Source of the DNA: Bacteroidales bacterium
GTDB lineage: Bacteria > Bacteroidota > Bacteroidia > Bacteroidales > Muribaculaceae
Assembly (NCBI GenBank): GCA_910575545.1
Contig: CAJTFH010000011.1
Location: forward strand, 1 to 64,000
Reading direction: 5' to 3'
Length of the DNA stretch: 64,000 nt
The position numbers and the translations under genes were made by a program. Below, in pieces: positions 9,317 through 17,770 of the stretch (its first letter is position 1; each line of letters starts with the position of its first letter). Below the pieces are notes generated by a model, which was not told the DNA's origin, ran no database searches, and saw only the letters and a program-made list of their open reading frames with translations.

Positions 9317-9411
9317 TTTTGAGCACAAATTACACGAAACGAGGCGATGGAGTCGGAAAAATTAACGTCACGCACTAAAAGCGGTTCTACTTAGTTATGT
9401 TGTGCTCAAAA
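9317..9411. repeat. 95-bp segment bounded by a 12-bp inverted repeat
   Basis: TTTTGAGCACAA (9317-9328) is repeated as its exact reverse complement at 9400-9411. The segment lies in the 187-bp gap between the DUF262 and Abi_C genes. A short reading frame, opening after a stop near 9368, runs through the right arm and ends in KILKADW then TAA at 9462-9464, three bases before the next gene. This may be the tail of a lost gene. The repeat could be a transcript hairpin, a MITE scar or a binding site; I cannot tell which. Confidence 0.4.
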
Positions 9412-9466
9412 AGATTGACAGCAAGAAATCCCAAATCAACAAAATCCTAAAAGCCGACTGGTAAAT

Positions 9467-10327
9467 ATGGCACTATCCGGAATAGAACGTGGAGTCTTTA
9501 TAAAGCTCTTTAATAGAGGTGGATATGTACTCGATTTTTCAACCTCTGATTTTGACACTTTCACTTTGGAAAGTGTCGGAGTGGCACTATGCGAGAAATA
9601 TCATCTTTCAAAAGGGCGTTCATTAAACGCTTATATAAATGAAGCAGATGAAAACTTAGCAGATAAGTTGCTCTTCGATCTTTTGGAATACTACGAGCTT
9701 TCGTATGACAATTTCGAAAGAGAAACCGTACCTAATGAATTTGGGAAGGTAGCTCTTGACTATGGAGTAGACTACAGCGTAACATATAAAAAATGTAAGG
9801 AAATTCAGAAACGTCATTCTTCACCCCTCTCTGATTACACCAATTCACTGGCATCAAACATTAAGGACGCTTTTTCAAGTGACTACATTGATTGGCAAAT
9901 GCAAATTATGATGTCTATGCAATCGGAGAATCCCACTGAGGCTATAGGCAAGGCTAAGGAAATCATTGAGAGTTGCTGTAAAGGTATATTGGAGGAGAAT
10001 GGTCTGACTTATGATCGTACATGGGATGCTCCTCGTCTAGTCAAAGAAACCACCAACCTGCTGAAAATTGCACCAGATAACATACCATCAGACATTCGAG
10101 GTGCAGAATCAATGATATCGATTTTGAAAAGTCTACGTGCAATTGCAAATGGACTAAACGAATTAAGAAATGTCTACGGGAGTGGTCACGGAAAGTCTCC
10201 TAATTATCAGGGATTAAGTGAACGCCATGCACGTTTGGCTGTGGGTTCTGCACTGACATTGGTAAACTTCCTATGGGACTCACATCTTCGCATGCAATTA
10301 AAGAAATTTGAATCAGCCACAGAATGA
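9467..10327 (+). CDS. Abortive infection (Abi_C domain) family protein
   Basis: This 286-residue protein has a C-terminal Abi_C-type domain. The diagnostic segment is AIGKAKEIIESCCKGILEE, followed by WDAPRLVKETTNLLKI and LRNVYGSGHGK. This domain occurs in abortive-infection proteins that stop phage growth by harming the infected cell, and its biochemistry is poorly known. The N-terminal half (residues about 1-130) is not one I recognise. The gene's TGA overlaps an ATG, and the next gene starts within a few bases, so it is the first gene of a tight three-gene cassette ending at 13292. A defence role is inferred from the domain and context. Confidence 0.8.
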   Translation: MALSGIERGVFIKLFNRGGYVLDFSTSDFDTFTLESVGVALCEKYHLSKGRSLNAYINEADENLADKLLFDLLEYYELSYDNFERETVPNEFGKVALDYGVDYSVTYKKCKEIQKRHSSPLSDYTNSLASNIKDAFSSDYIDWQMQIMMSMQSENPTEAIGKAKEIIESCCKGILEENGLTYDRTWDAPRLVKETTNLLKIAPDNIPSDIRGAESMISILKSLRAIANGLNELRNVYGSGHGKSPNYQGLSERHARLAVGSALTLVNFLWDSHLRMQLKKFESATE

Positions 10328-10328
10328 A

Positions 10329-10889
10329 ATGATTGACATAACTTCATATTCACTCGGTCGACCCTTTCCCGAAGAGAGATATATCTCGTCGCAGGATAGT
10401 GTAGTAGCTCGGATTACTCCGCATTCGTTTGATGTCATTGTTACGCTTGACAATCTTACGTTTGAGGAACGAAAGGCTATTGTCAGCGATAAGTTCTATG
10501 TTTCGATATTTGTCCACAAACAAATACCACACGTAGTATTTGATTTTGGTGTTTATAAATGTAATGTCTCAATAAATATACAAAAGATAAATAGCGTAAA
10601 CCAACAGGATTGGGCCTATGACAAGGAAAACACTGTAACACTTTATCTTTTAGAACCTTGCACTGGAAATATCATTAATTTCCGGATGATCAAATTCCCA
10701 CTTATGACAGAGTTAAAATACCTGTTTCGGCTCCAGTTTTCTCTGACAAAGGAAACTATCGATAGTCGTGCAAAAGAAGCAGAGCAACTATATTCTGTTC
10801 AGGAAATGGAGAATTACTCGCTATTTTATGGCGAAGTGCCTGAAAGCGGGATAAAAATTGAGACAACTGAAGAAGAATATCTTTTTTAA
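10329..10889 (+). CDS. Unknown protein, middle gene of Abi_C cassette
   Basis: This protein of about 186 residues is not recognised. It is mainly beta-rich and soluble with no membrane segment or clear catalytic motif; the C-terminus is acidic (ETTEEEYLF). I chose the ATG at 10329, two bases after the stop of the Abi_C gene. An in-frame TTG at 10308 inside that gene would give 193 residues. Spacing to the next gene is nine bases. Tight packing with both neighbours suggests the three proteins work together, perhaps as sensor, adaptor and effector. No function can be assigned from sequence. Confidence 0.7.
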   Translation: MIDITSYSLGRPFPEERYISSQDSVVARITPHSFDVIVTLDNLTFEERKAIVSDKFYVSIFVHKQIPHVVFDFGVYKCNVSINIQKINSVNQQDWAYDKENTVTLYLLEPCTGNIINFRMIKFPLMTELKYLFRLQFSLTKETIDSRAKEAEQLYSVQEMENYSLFYGEVPESGIKIETTEEEYLF

Positions 10890-10898
10890 TAGAATACC

Positions 10899-13292
10899 AT
10901 GCAACTGAAAGTCAACGGAGAACCATTTATTTTTAAGCATGTTTGTTCTGATGAGGAATATGGATATCCTATGTCAAGTCAGGAACTGCATGATTTTGTG
11001 ACTGACTCCCTTATACAAGCTTACGCGATGAAAAACGTAAGGTGTATACGGCATGACGCGGACTTTAATTCCGGAGCAGATTTCTCTTTCACAAAATATG
11101 GCAAAACAATTAGTTGCAAGGTAATCTGTATAGATGATATTGATGAGGCAGCTGCCGATATAGATCGAATGTATGATGATAAAGACAATTATAATCCTCA
11201 GATGAAAAGAGGATTTGAAGAGCATGGAATCATACCCAGGATATATTATGCCGAAGCTCACTGTATAGATAGTGAAGACATTAGATACATGGCTGGAGGC
11301 GAATATACTATAAAATTTCATCCAGTACAATGGCTGAATAATGAAAAACCAACTGCTGCACCAAAAATTTCTGATGCTGATTTGATAAAAGGATATGCAA
11401 GAGCATGGGAGAATAATGATATATATTTTATGAGGGACTATCTCTCACCATATTTTAATGCTGATTCTGATATTGCTTTTGATGTGGTAACATCAAAAAG
11501 TGAATATCTTGACCATTTCAAGTATCTGCAAGAAAAATGGCAAAAAAATGGTCTTACGGTAAAGTCTCATTTAGTAACGGATGATAAGACGGGAGAACAT
11601 GGCGTTATCATTTGTGTGAATAATAAAGCATCAGGTTTTGTTACGATAGATTGCAAAGATTTTAGGATCTCTGCTACCCATACCCATAAACTACCCGTAT
11701 CTCATACCGAATGGCATCCATACGTAGACCTTTATGAAACTCATGGTGACCATCATGCACCTTTCTTAGAAAATGATGAATTAGTCGGCTATTTTCGGGA
11801 TGGAATCAAAAATTCGGTACCAATCTACAAAGTGCTTACGGACATAAAATTGGACGAGGATGAATACAAATCGGATGTATTCTCACTTAAAATAGGTTAT
11901 CCAATCGACAGTATATACTATTATGCGCTGATTGCTCCCGATAAAGAAGGTAAAACTAACCAATTTGTTTCCGCTTATCCTTACTTACCGGGGCGAGCCA
12001 TTGTGGTACAGATATTGGATATACTTGAATGGAGTAACAAGTTGGAAGCGACTATCAAATGCAAATATGAATATGACGGCGAGGAATTCATTTTCCACTT
12101 CTTCGCCACAGATTATTTTGCATATAAGCCTATCTATAAAGTTGGCAATCGAATCGAAATTGCTTTAGCAGCATCGTCCGGGAATGCCAAAGTTGCATCG
12201 AAAGGATTTTCTTTTGAAGGGCAAAAAGCACTTGATTTCCTTTCAAAAATGGGCAAAGAACCGGAATACGATGAGAATGGCAATGTAAAACCGGTTAAAT
12301 TCAGTACAGAAAAACTCGTTGCCTTCCTTGTCCATGATGAGAAATGCCCCGATGAGGCAGAATTTCAGTCTCCGACGGAATCATATCATGGTGATATTTG
12401 CTTTTTCAATTTTAGATGGCCAATCCGGAAACGGCTTATTACGATTGATAGTCATACGCAATTAAAAGTCCCATTGTATTTTAGAGCGGACTTTGACATT
12501 AAGACTGGAGATCCATTAACAGGAAATCTATGGCTATCCGGAAGAATGGCACATCCTGGAATCATAGATAATCGTACAAATATTAATGGTGTCTTTGCCA
12601 CTGTAGAGTTTGCAAGAACCGCCAATTTTATCCTGGATTATATTAAACTTAATGGTGTCAAGACTGAATATGAACTGGATACGATTGTCGATATATTTCA
12701 ACAGATAGAATTATTCCCGGGCTACAAACTGTTCTGCGCAAAAGTGGGAACAACAGAGGAATATTATTATAAGTTTTATATTGCACGACCTTTTAAGTTC
12801 TTTGAAAAGAAAAGAGAACCTAATGGTGGCTACTCCTGCACAACTGAGGAAAATGACCACCCGAAAGGCATAGTGCCAGATACTAGTGTCAACACTATCC
12901 CAAATGTCCTCGACAGAATCGGTGTGAGATTTAATAGTTCGCAAGCAATATTTGAAGCACTACTTCTTCATATCGGAGAACATCTGCTTCCACGAAAGGG
13001 AAGATATTACGAATATCGGCGGTATTATTTTTCACGAGAACAACTCAAGGGTAATACAATTATTGAAGATTCGGATTACAGCTGGTCAGATTTGCGACCA
13101 TCTGTTTACTTTAATTCCCTGAATTCTGGAACCATTACTATTCACTATTGGGATGAATCGCGCGGTCTTGTTCGGGAATTATATACTTTCATAAATAGTG
13201 AAGGTCATATTCAATTCCAGTCGGATGCAACATTCATTTTGATAGAGTATAAGGAAGAAGAATCAGATCTTTTATTTATAGATGGAGACTAA
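10899..13292 (+). CDS. Large multidomain unknown protein, last gene of Abi_C cassette
   Basis: This 797-residue soluble protein is not recognised as a whole. Residues about 25-110 include SGADFSFTKYGKTISCKV, which vaguely resembles a nuclease-fold core with a cysteine where an acid would be expected. Residues about 150-265 (DLIKGYARAWENNDIYFMRDYL and on) look like an NTF2/SnoaL-type cone fold. The segment around residues 365-430 is beta-rich and could be OB-like. There is no membrane segment or signal peptide. It is probably in an operon with the Abi_C gene. Domain suggestions are weak pattern matches and need profile searches. Confidence 0.65.
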   Translation: MQLKVNGEPFIFKHVCSDEEYGYPMSSQELHDFVTDSLIQAYAMKNVRCIRHDADFNSGADFSFTKYGKTISCKVICIDDIDEAAADIDRMYDDKDNYNPQMKRGFEEHGIIPRIYYAEAHCIDSEDIRYMAGGEYTIKFHPVQWLNNEKPTAAPKISDADLIKGYARAWENNDIYFMRDYLSPYFNADSDIAFDVVTSKSEYLDHFKYLQEKWQKNGLTVKSHLVTDDKTGEHGVIICVNNKASGFVTIDCKDFRISATHTHKLPVSHTEWHPYVDLYETHGDHHAPFLENDELVGYFRDGIKNSVPIYKVLTDIKLDEDEYKSDVFSLKIGYPIDSIYYYALIAPDKEGKTNQFVSAYPYLPGRAIVVQILDILEWSNKLEATIKCKYEYDGEEFIFHFFATDYFAYKPIYKVGNRIEIALAASSGNAKVASKGFSFEGQKALDFLSKMGKEPEYDENGNVKPVKFSTEKLVAFLVHDEKCPDEAEFQSPTESYHGDICFFNFRWPIRKRLITIDSHTQLKVPLYFRADFDIKTGDPLTGNLWLSGRMAHPGIIDNRTNINGVFATVEFARTANFILDYIKLNGVKTEYELDTIVDIFQQIELFPGYKLFCAKVGTTEEYYYKFYIARPFKFFEKKREPNGGYSCTTEENDHPKGIVPDTSVNTIPNVLDRIGVRFNSSQAIFEALLLHIGEHLLPRKGRYYEYRRYYFSREQLKGNTIIEDSDYSWSDLRPSVYFNSLNSGTITIHYWDESRGLVRELYTFINSEGHIQFQSDATFILIEYKEEESDLLFIDGD

Positions 13293-13443
13293 CCATGTTT
13301 AACCGCAGGCTCTTATCAGTGTAGAGCAGTTCTCCCATAAGAGCGATCATGTGGTAATTCTAAAATGGGAACAGTTGCCTCAGGAACGTTAATTAAACTT
13401 CCGAGACTTTCTCGGTAGTTGGTAAATCAAAAATCACGACCCA

Positions 13444-13812
13444 ATGATATATGAAGAGAAATATCAGGAGCTTGTTGAGTTATCGCACAGCGATACCTCG
13501 GAGATTAGAAAACAAGCAGATGCATGGCTTGTCAGTATCGGTCTGCAAGATGCGGCAGAACTAAAGGTGTCTGCATTTTTGCTTGATTTGGCTATTAGGA
13601 ATGTCAAGGGCGAGATTATTCGTGAGGAAGTCAGCCGAAGACTGAATGAACACTATGCCGACATTCAGAAGAGAGAATCGAAATCGGGACTTGATGGCGG
13701 ATATGAAATCATTCCTCCTGACTCGTCAAAGATAAAAGAAATCGAAGAATACAACCGGGAACTCCGACCGGCCTTGTATGCAGAACTTGATAAGAAGAGG
13801 AATAACGATTAG
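13444..13812 (+). CDS. Orphan VbhA-like antitoxin domain protein
   Basis: This 122-residue protein resembles the N-terminal domain of the Fic protein at 29261-30361: QADAWLVSIGLQD, ELKVSAFLLDLA and the following helix align with KADAWQTAIGLQD, GLKVSTYLLDTA and its helix. In the VbhA family this domain inhibits the Fic AMP-transferase through a glutamate followed by glycine on the inhibitory helix. The Fic protein has IEG there; this protein has VKG, so the key glutamate is replaced by lysine. No Fic gene is adjacent. It may be the remnant of a Fic gene, a stand-alone antitoxin, or a decoy for the other Fic protein. Confidence 0.6.
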   Translation: MIYEEKYQELVELSHSDTSEIRKQADAWLVSIGLQDAAELKVSAFLLDLAIRNVKGEIIREEVSRRLNEHYADIQKRESKSGLDGGYEIIPPDSSKIKEIEEYNRELRPALYAELDKKRNND

Positions 13813-13827
13813 CGCCGGAACAGAAAT

Positions 13828-14589
13828 TCAGATCTCAATCACTGCGGAGTCGTTGAAGGCGGTGTTTTCACCGCAGAAGAGGTAGCCGAGGGGATTGCTG
13901 ACGAGGCGGGTGTTGCCGATGGTTAGGTCGGTGGTATGGTGTGAGTGACCGTAAATCCATGCCGAGATTCGGCTGTCGGCTATGTAGTTGCCGAGTTCGG
14001 TTGCGTAAGCGGCATTTAAGACACTACCTTTATGCCGGTCTTCGATAGCTGCGAATGTTGGGAGGTGGTGAGTGACAACGACTATTTTTTCGGCATCGCT
14101 ATCAGCCACAGCCTTTTTGATGAACGTGAGGTTTCGCTCGAATTCATCGTTGATATTTTGCGGAATGAGCCGGCGTTTGTTGTAGAGAATCTGGGCGTAG
14201 TCGTTCATGCCACTTTGGATAGCCATTTCGTCAACGGGTGGGATTCTTGACCAGAGCGTTGAGAGAATAAAGTCAACATTGTCTATGCGGACAACCTTAT
14301 TATGGTAGTAGCCGACATTCGGTAGGAACATCTTTTGCCAGCTCTCGCCCCGTGCAGCTATGTCTCCGTTATTGTAATACTCATGATTGCCCGCTATCAT
14401 CAGAACGTGACGATAGTTTTCCGATGCCCATTTCCAGAATCTGAGATGCGGAATGGTAGTGTCAACAAGATAACCGACATCACCGGCTATGACGAGGACA
14501 TCTCCGACCGGTTCCAGCGGCAGCGAATTCATGAAGCGCATATTCTCATGAAACTCCATGTGCAGGTCTGAGCAATATTGAATCTTCAT
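13828..14589 (-). CDS. Calcineurin-like metallophosphoesterase
   Basis: This protein of about 253 residues has the complete metal-binding set of calcineurin-like phosphoesterases: SDLH near the start, AGDVG, AGNHEYY, VTHHLPT and GHSHH near the C-terminus. It should hydrolyse a phosphodiester or phosphomonoester using two metal ions; the substrate is unknown. The start at 14589 (MKIQYCSDLH) fits the family better than an upstream in-frame ATG at 14652, which would run into the preceding gene. It pairs with the small gene at 14618. Such enzymes are common in mobile elements. Confidence 0.88.
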   Translation of the reverse strand: MKIQYCSDLHMEFHENMRFMNSLPLEPVGDVLVIAGDVGYLVDTTIPHLRFWKWASENYRHVLMIAGNHEYYNNGDIAARGESWQKMFLPNVGYYHNKVVRIDNVDFILSTLWSRIPPVDEMAIQSGMNDYAQILYNKRRLIPQNINDEFERNLTFIKKAVADSDAEKIVVVTHHLPTFAAIEDRHKGSVLNAAYATELGNYIADSRISAWIYGHSHHTTDLTIGNTRLVSNPLGYLFCGENTAFNDSAVIEI

Positions 14590-14617
14590 CGGGTACGTTT
14601 GTTTATAAAAATTCTCA

Positions 14618-14866
14618 TCACTTTTGAAAGTCGAACATAGATGACAAGACAATTACCGTATCATCATCGGATCTTCCTCCCAACAGACGCATGTCTATGT
14701 TGTCGGGGGTGTCTGTCAGGTCAGTCGCAAGATTGCCGTAGTCACATTGGACGATATGGTCAAGCACTGCGTAGGTCGGAATTCCCTTTCTCGTTGTTGC
14801 CGTAAGCCACACCTCTGTGTCAGGTTCAAATTTCTGTAGTTGATTTATCAGTTCTTTAACAGTCAT
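14618..14866 (-). CDS. Small unknown protein upstream of phosphoesterase
   Basis: This 82-residue protein begins MTVKELINQLQKFEPDTEVW, a pattern common in short proteins of phages and integrative elements. It has no membrane segment or catalytic motif that I can see. It is on the same strand as the phosphoesterase, 28 bases upstream of its likely start, so the two are probably co-transcribed. Confidence 0.65.
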   Translation of the reverse strand: MTVKELINQLQKFEPDTEVWLTATTRKGIPTYAVLDHIVQCDYGNLATDLTDTPDNIDMRLLGGRSDDDTVIVLSSMFDFQK

Positions 14867-14897
14867 TATTTTCTCAGGTTTATATAGGTCTGACAGC

Positions 14898-16286
14898 TCA
14901 GATTATTAGTTGACTTAAATCAATATCAGGAATGATTGACACAGGGAGTTTATCCTTTATCAAGAAGCCCATATATAATGGTATCGTCAGTATACTTCCC
15001 TCTCTGCCAACATTATATTGACCTAATTTGATGCCATGGTTTACATGATACACGTCCTTGTTCTTCAGCACGGTTGTCATGCTTTTGGCTTTGCCTGTCT
15101 TTGCTTTGACCTCGATAATTACACATTCTCCCTTAAATCTAACCAAGAAGTCTATTTCAAGACCGCTCTCCTTATGAAAATAGTAGAGTTTCTGACCGGA
15201 TTTACATAGAAAGTCAGCCATGAGATTCTCAAAAATAGCACCTTTATACCCGCGAAGATTACCTGCTAATATGTCGGTCTGTGTGCCATAATCAAGCATC
15301 CCCATAAGAATGCCGATATCTGTGGTATAGACCTTGAAACAATCCGGAATGGAATTGCCGGACAATGGGAGTTCTGTGATAGTGGTGTTGTAGCAACGTT
15401 TCGCAATTCCGGCATCTTCCAACCATTGAAGACTGCCAGAATACTGAGAAGCTCTTCCACCCTTCTTGACCACCGAATATTGGAATTTCTTATTTTCTTT
15501 TGCCAATTGTCTGGGTATCGAATCGAAACATTCTCGTATGTGGGGTTTGTCAGAATCCTCAGCGTATTTGACCATATCTTCTTTATACTCGGCAATGAGA
15601 GTGCGTTGCTTATCGTAAATTAACTCAACATTCTTGGTATCAAGATAGCAATTCACAACTTCGGGAAGACCTCCGACAATGATATATCTGTATAGCAATT
15701 CCATCATTGCCTTATGAATGCCTTCTGGAACAACGGTCTCATTTTTAAAACAAGTTCGTACTGTTTCAATTACATTCGTTCCAATTCCGTTTGCCCACAA
15801 AAATTCCTCGAAGTCCAGCGGATACATCTCTACTAATGTTTCATATCCCACAGGAACAGAATCCTCTCCTTTATTTTTATCTTTATCTTTGCGCTTGCCA
15901 TATCCTTCCACACCCAGAAGAGACCCAGTGGCGATAATATCAAAACGACCGTCCATATCGAATGATTTCAAGGCAGTCCTTGCCTCTTTACACTCTTGAA
16001 TCTCATCAAGGATAATGCACGTCTTGCCGCTTACAAAACGACTGCATGGAATCAATGCCGAGAGGTTGAGAATGATGGTCTCAACATCCAGGTTGCCGGC
16101 AAAAGCAGACTTCTTGTCAGGTTCGAGGATAAAATTCATATAGACTACATTCTCGTAATTGTCATTTGCGAATGTCTTTACGATATATGTCTTCCCGCAC
16201 TGCCGCACACCTTTTATCACCAAAGGCTTCTTGTTGTCTGACTTTTTCCAATCAGATAAATATGTCTCGATTTTTCTTTTGAGCAT
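14898..16286 (-). CDS. AAA ATPase with DUF4143 domain
   Basis: This 462-residue protein belongs to the AAA_14/DUF4143 family, abundant in gut Bacteroidales. The Walker A motif is GVRQCGKT at residues 26-33 and Walker B is CIILDEIQE near residue 95. The C-terminal DUF4143 half contains ESGLEIDFLVRFKGECVIIEVKA, a PD-(D/E)xK-nuclease-like pattern (D, then E-x-K). Family members are variously annotated as ATPases or putative nucleases; their role is not established. It stands alone behind its own promoter (16309-16340). Confidence 0.88.
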   Translation of the reverse strand: MLKRKIETYLSDWKKSDNKKPLVIKGVRQCGKTYIVKTFANDNYENVVYMNFILEPDKKSAFAGNLDVETIILNLSALIPCSRFVSGKTCIILDEIQECKEARTALKSFDMDGRFDIIATGSLLGVEGYGKRKDKDKNKGEDSVPVGYETLVEMYPLDFEEFLWANGIGTNVIETVRTCFKNETVVPEGIHKAMMELLYRYIIVGGLPEVVNCYLDTKNVELIYDKQRTLIAEYKEDMVKYAEDSDKPHIRECFDSIPRQLAKENKKFQYSVVKKGGRASQYSGSLQWLEDAGIAKRCYNTTITELPLSGNSIPDCFKVYTTDIGILMGMLDYGTQTDILAGNLRGYKGAIFENLMADFLCKSGQKLYYFHKESGLEIDFLVRFKGECVIIEVKAKTGKAKSMTTVLKNKDVYHVNHGIKLGQYNVGREGSILTIPLYMGFLIKDKLPVSIIPDIDLSQLII

Positions 16287-16308
16287 GGATTCTTTGATTT
16301 GTCAATGC

Positions 16309-16340
16309 CAAAGTTACACTTTTCACACCGAATAAACAAA
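16309..16340 (-). promoter_or_regulatory. Bacteroidota promoter of the DUF4143 gene
   Basis: Read on the minus strand, TTTG (16337-16340) and TAACTTTG (16309-16316) are separated by exactly 20 nt, the standard spacing. The -7 box lies about 23 bases upstream of the ATG at 16286. Confidence 0.75.
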
Positions 16341-16863
16341 TCTCCATTACACTTTTCCAAACGAATATTCTATCATACATTGCATTTTTTCTAACGAATA
16401 ACTGAGGGACATCCACACTTTTTCAGACGAATGGGTAAAAATCATTTGCTCATCTCACTCAAAATTATTAACTTTAAGGGTACAAAAACGCAGGCCTGAG
16501 AAGATCAGAATTAGCGAGTTTTAGAAGGTAGGACGAGGCGATTTCGGGGCTTTGTACCCGAAGATTTGCAATCCGTTGAGCGACAAGATGTTCTACACAC
16601 TGCATCGAAAAATAATTAGTTGACTACCAATACTTTACATTGACAGCAATTGACTGTTACTGAACGATAAAACTTAATTCTTACAAGAACGCCTAATGCT
16701 GATAACTGTCAGTGTTAGGCGTTTTTATGCACTATTTTGTACGGATTTTGTACGACAGCGACTCATTTCACCCCAAGCGTCAGCAAGGTGGTGGAGGTTT
16801 GCGGACGTAGACGGACGTCAACGGACGCGCACGAACAAACTAAGGCGAAATAAACACCAAGAA
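16341..16863. other. Non-coding region with integration-type motifs
   Basis: I see no gene here. The stretch holds the strong terminator at 16688-16726 and then two direct copies of TTTTGTACG (in TTTTGTACGGATTTTGTACG, near 16735-16755), followed by the start of the decayed HTH/integrase region. Such short direct repeats beside integrase genes are often recombinase-binding sites. The ten-base string ACGAGGCGAT at 16533 also occurs at 9339. Assignment as part of an old attachment region is inference. Confidence 0.4.
16688..16726 (+). terminator. Strong intrinsic terminator hairpin
   Basis: AACGCCTAA pairs with TTAGGCGTT, extended inward by a further six pairs including wobble, with a TAACTG loop and a following T-run. 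Confidence 0.75.
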
Positions 16864-17345
16864 ATGAGTAGCAACATTAAAATTGAAAGAATCTGTGAGT
16901 GGTGTGGCAACCGTTTTATGGCTCAGACAACGGTTACACGTTTCTGCTCGAAGCGATGCGCGGAACATTCCTACAAGGAGCGCATGAGGCAAAAGAAGAT
17001 GGCACTCTCCAATCAGGAGACCAGCCAATGGAATCCCGACCGGAAAGCTCGTGATAAGGATTTCTTGACTCCAACTGAAACAGCCCAATATCTCGGAGTA
17101 TGCCGGACATACATCTATGACAGCATTAACCGAGGTAAGATCAAGGTGACGAGATTCGGAAGGAATCAGCCGAGGATGTAGAGTTTATTTCAGTGTCTGA
17201 AGCTATGGAAAAATTCTCGCTGACCCGTGACCAGCTATATCACTACGTCAAAACATATAAGATAACCAAGCTTCGCCGTGGCAAGTATGTCAAACTGAAC
17301 GCCAAGGAGTTATCCGAACTGTTCAACCCCAAAATTGAGTTATAA
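16864..17345 (+). pseudogene. Helix-turn-helix (excisionase-like) protein, frameshifted
   Basis: The gene begins ATG at 16864 and encodes a zinc-ribbon-like N-terminus (ERICEWCGNRFMAQTTVTRF then CSKRC), followed by an excisionase-type HTH (TPTETAQYLGVCRTYIYDSI). The frame stops at 17181. From about 17150 a second frame continues with ESAEDVEFISVSEAMEKFSL and LRRGKYVKLNAKELSELF, a second HTH module, ending at TAA 17343-17345. Intact relatives usually carry two or more such modules in one frame, so a deletion or frameshift near 17150 has broken the gene. It is the usual companion of the integrase that follows. Confidence 0.75.
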
Positions 17346-17413
17346 TCTGGTGATTCTTATCACCGGGCAACCACCTGTCCCTCTTATACATTATAAATCA
17401 AAAACAAAGAAAT

Positions 17414-17770
17414 ATGGAATCTGCAACCATCACCAAAGTTACCCTCCGAAAAGAAAAGCTTCGCAGCGGCAAACTGTCGCTCTATCTCGACTACTATCCT
17501 CCTATATGGAATCCGCACATCAAGAAGATGTCGCGCCGTGAGTTTCTCGGTCTTTATCTCATCGGTAATCCTAAGGATAAGTTTGAGCTTGACTACAATG
17601 AGGAAATCATGCTCAAAGCCCGTGGCATCCGCGCCACCCGCGAGTTGGCTATCATCAACGAGGAGTTCGGCTTCCTCGACCGCACCAAGAAACAGGCGGA
17701 CTTCCTTGAATATTTCGAGAGCAAGACCAAAGAGAAATATCAGAAATGGGAAATCGTGTATAAGCACTTA
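17414..17770 (+). pseudogene. Tyrosine recombinase (integrase) N-terminal stub
   Basis: The first 119 residues of an integrase remain: an arm-binding domain (VTLRKEKLRSGKLSLYLDYY) and the start of the SAM-like core-binding domain (KQADFLEYFESKT then KYQKWEIVYKHL). The IS5-family element is inserted at 17770. Beyond the element the reading frame does not continue into a catalytic domain but enters a terminator hairpin, so the C-terminal two thirds with the R-H-R-Y residues are gone. The gene cannot encode an active recombinase. It probably once mobilised this segment of the island. Confidence 0.75.
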
